From positions 62,001-126,000 of the forward strand of contig JACCXN010000010.1 in NCBI GenBank assembly GCA_013696965.1: a stretch of DNA of 64,000 bases, given 5' to 3'. Positions within the stretch are counted from its first letter, which is position 1. Every line of letters begins with the position of its first letter. A program made the translations under genes and the position numbers. The DNA comes from Bacteroidota bacterium. Its GTDB lineage: Bacteria; Bacteroidota; Bacteroidia; JACCXN01. Below are positions 63,221-64,000 of the stretch, piece after piece. Under the pieces are notes generated by a model, which was given only the letters and a program-made list of their open reading frames with translations, had not been told where the DNA came from and did no database searches.

Positions 63221-64000
63221 ATGGCTACTTACTTGGATTTTGAAAAACCAATTGAAAATTTAATTGAACAATTAGAGAAAGCCCGCGATATTTCTACCAA
63301 TAGTAAAGTAGACGTTTCTTCAACAATTGAAGAACTTGAAAACAAAATACAAGTTACTCAGAAAGAAATTTTTGAAAACCTTACACCTTGGCAAAGAGTT
63401 CAGGCTTCAAGACATCCTGACAGACCATATACTCTTGCATACATCAATGCAATTACTGACAATACATTTTTTGAATTACACGGTGATAGAACTGTAAAGG
63501 ATGATAAGGCAATGGTTGGAGGGTTTGGACTAATCGATGATCAAACGGTAATGTTTATTGGGCAGCAAAAAGGAATTAACACCAAAATGCGACAATATAG
63601 AAATTTTGGTATGCCCAACCCTGAAGGTTATCGAAAGGCATTAAGGTTAATGAAATTGGCTGAGAAATTCAATAAACCTATTGTTACTTTTATTGATACT
63701 CCAGGTGCTTATCCAGGAATTGAAGCAGAGGAACGAGGACAGGGAGAGGCAATTGCCAGAAATTTATTTGAAATGACTAAACTTAAAGTACCGGTAATTT
63801 GTATAATTATTGGTGAAGGCGCCTCAGGTGGGGCACTTGGAATTGGAATTGGGGACAAAGTTTTAATGCTTGAAAACACTTGGTATTCTGTTATTTCTCC
63901 TGAATCCTGCTCATCAATTCTATGGAGAAGCTGGGATTTTAAGGAAAAAGCTGCGGAAAATCTAAAACTTACCGCAATGGACATGAAAAAAAATAAATTA
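63221..64000 (+). CDS. accA: Acetyl-CoA carboxylase carboxyltransferase subunit alpha (partial, 3' end outside window)
   Basis: The ATG at 63221 opens a frame that runs to the right edge (260 codons of an expected ~317). Visible family features: [19 protein letters not shown] at the N-terminus, [71 protein letters not shown] and [15 protein letters not shown], ending in [13 protein letters not shown]. With AccD it transfers the carboxyl group from carboxybiotin to acetyl-CoA, giving malonyl-CoA for fatty acid synthesis. Only the C-terminal ~55 residues are missing. There is no sign of disruption. Confidence 0.97.
   Translation, partial: MATYLDFEKPIENLIEQLEKARDISTNSKVDVSSTIEELENKIQVTQKEIFENLTPWQRVQASRHPDRPYTLAYINAITDNTFFELHGDRTVKDDKAMVGGFGLIDDQTVMFIGQQKGINTKMRQYRNFGMPNPEGYRKALRLMKLAEKFNKPIVTFIDTPGAYPGIEAEERGQGEAIARNLFEMTKLKVPVICIIIGEGASGGALGIGIGDKVLMLENTWYSVISPESCSSILWRSWDFKEKAAENLKLTAMDMKKNKL

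Overview
The window is a chromosomal segment of a low-GC member of the Bacteroidota. Several independent signs agree: three proteins with type A and one with type B sorting domains of the type IX secretion system (T9SS); promoters of the Bacteroidota TAnnTTTG type; Bacteroidota-restricted families (DUF4783, DUF4834, the YfhO-like protein); a futalosine-pathway menaquinone gene (mqnE); and family-level variants such as a short CarB and a Tgt lacking most of its zinc cysteines. The order cannot be fixed from sequence alone; a Flavobacteriales-like or Sphingobacteriales-like lineage is plausible. No rRNA, tRNA, CRISPR array, transposase or phage gene was seen.

Layout. (1) 1-15.7 kb: end of an AddB-like nuclease gene, an OmpR-type response regulator, a secreted M43 metalloprotease, mqnE, then a minus-strand block ddl / PASTA protein / T9SS protein / rluD, preceded by a PKD adhesin-like protein and rdgB. 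(2) 15.9-30.1 kb: surface-polysaccharide island 1, with a flippase, six glycosyltransferases, an FkbM methyltransferase, two AsnB-type amidotransferases and a Wzy/EpsG-like membrane protein. (3) 30.4-32.1 kb: a seven-repeat T9SS type B protein whose signal peptide lies in another frame. (4) 32.3-38.5 kb: rlmH divergent from DUF4783-nadC-yihY, then an M1 peptidase that appears fused to an Omp85-like beta-barrel. (5) 38.6-42.3 kb: a four-gene TRAP transporter with a TatT-type TPR component. (6) 42.3-51.9 kb: polysaccharide island 2 (flippase, FkbM, two glycosyltransferases, a third AsnB, YfhO-like, DUF4834). (7) 52-64 kb: housekeeping genes carB, rpmH, an ABC exporter, rsmG, an ECF sigma factor overlapping a GT2 gene, tgt, an LptF/LptG permease, ispE and the start of accA.

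How the genes work together. The two islands encode assembly (flippases, glycosyltransferases) and decoration (FkbM methylation, AsnB-type amidation) of surface glycans, but no sugar-nucleotide synthesis, no initiating phosphoglycosyltransferase and no export machinery, so they depend on genes elsewhere. The T9SS cargo proteins decorate the same surface.

Most notable observations: the M1-peptidase/Omp85-barrel fusion; a tandem double D-Ala-D-Ala ligase in the normal ddl position; Glu-to-Gln replacement at a catalytic position in two of the three AsnB paralogues; the frameshift separating signal peptide from repeat protein at 30.4 kb; and the TatT-linked TRAP transporter. No wholly new multi-gene system could be demonstrated. 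Several start codons (response regulator, DUF4783, nadC, dctP, dctM, the ABC exporter, the GT2) were moved to internal ATGs because the longer alternatives are TTG codons lying in or upstream of promoter boxes or in neighbouring genes.
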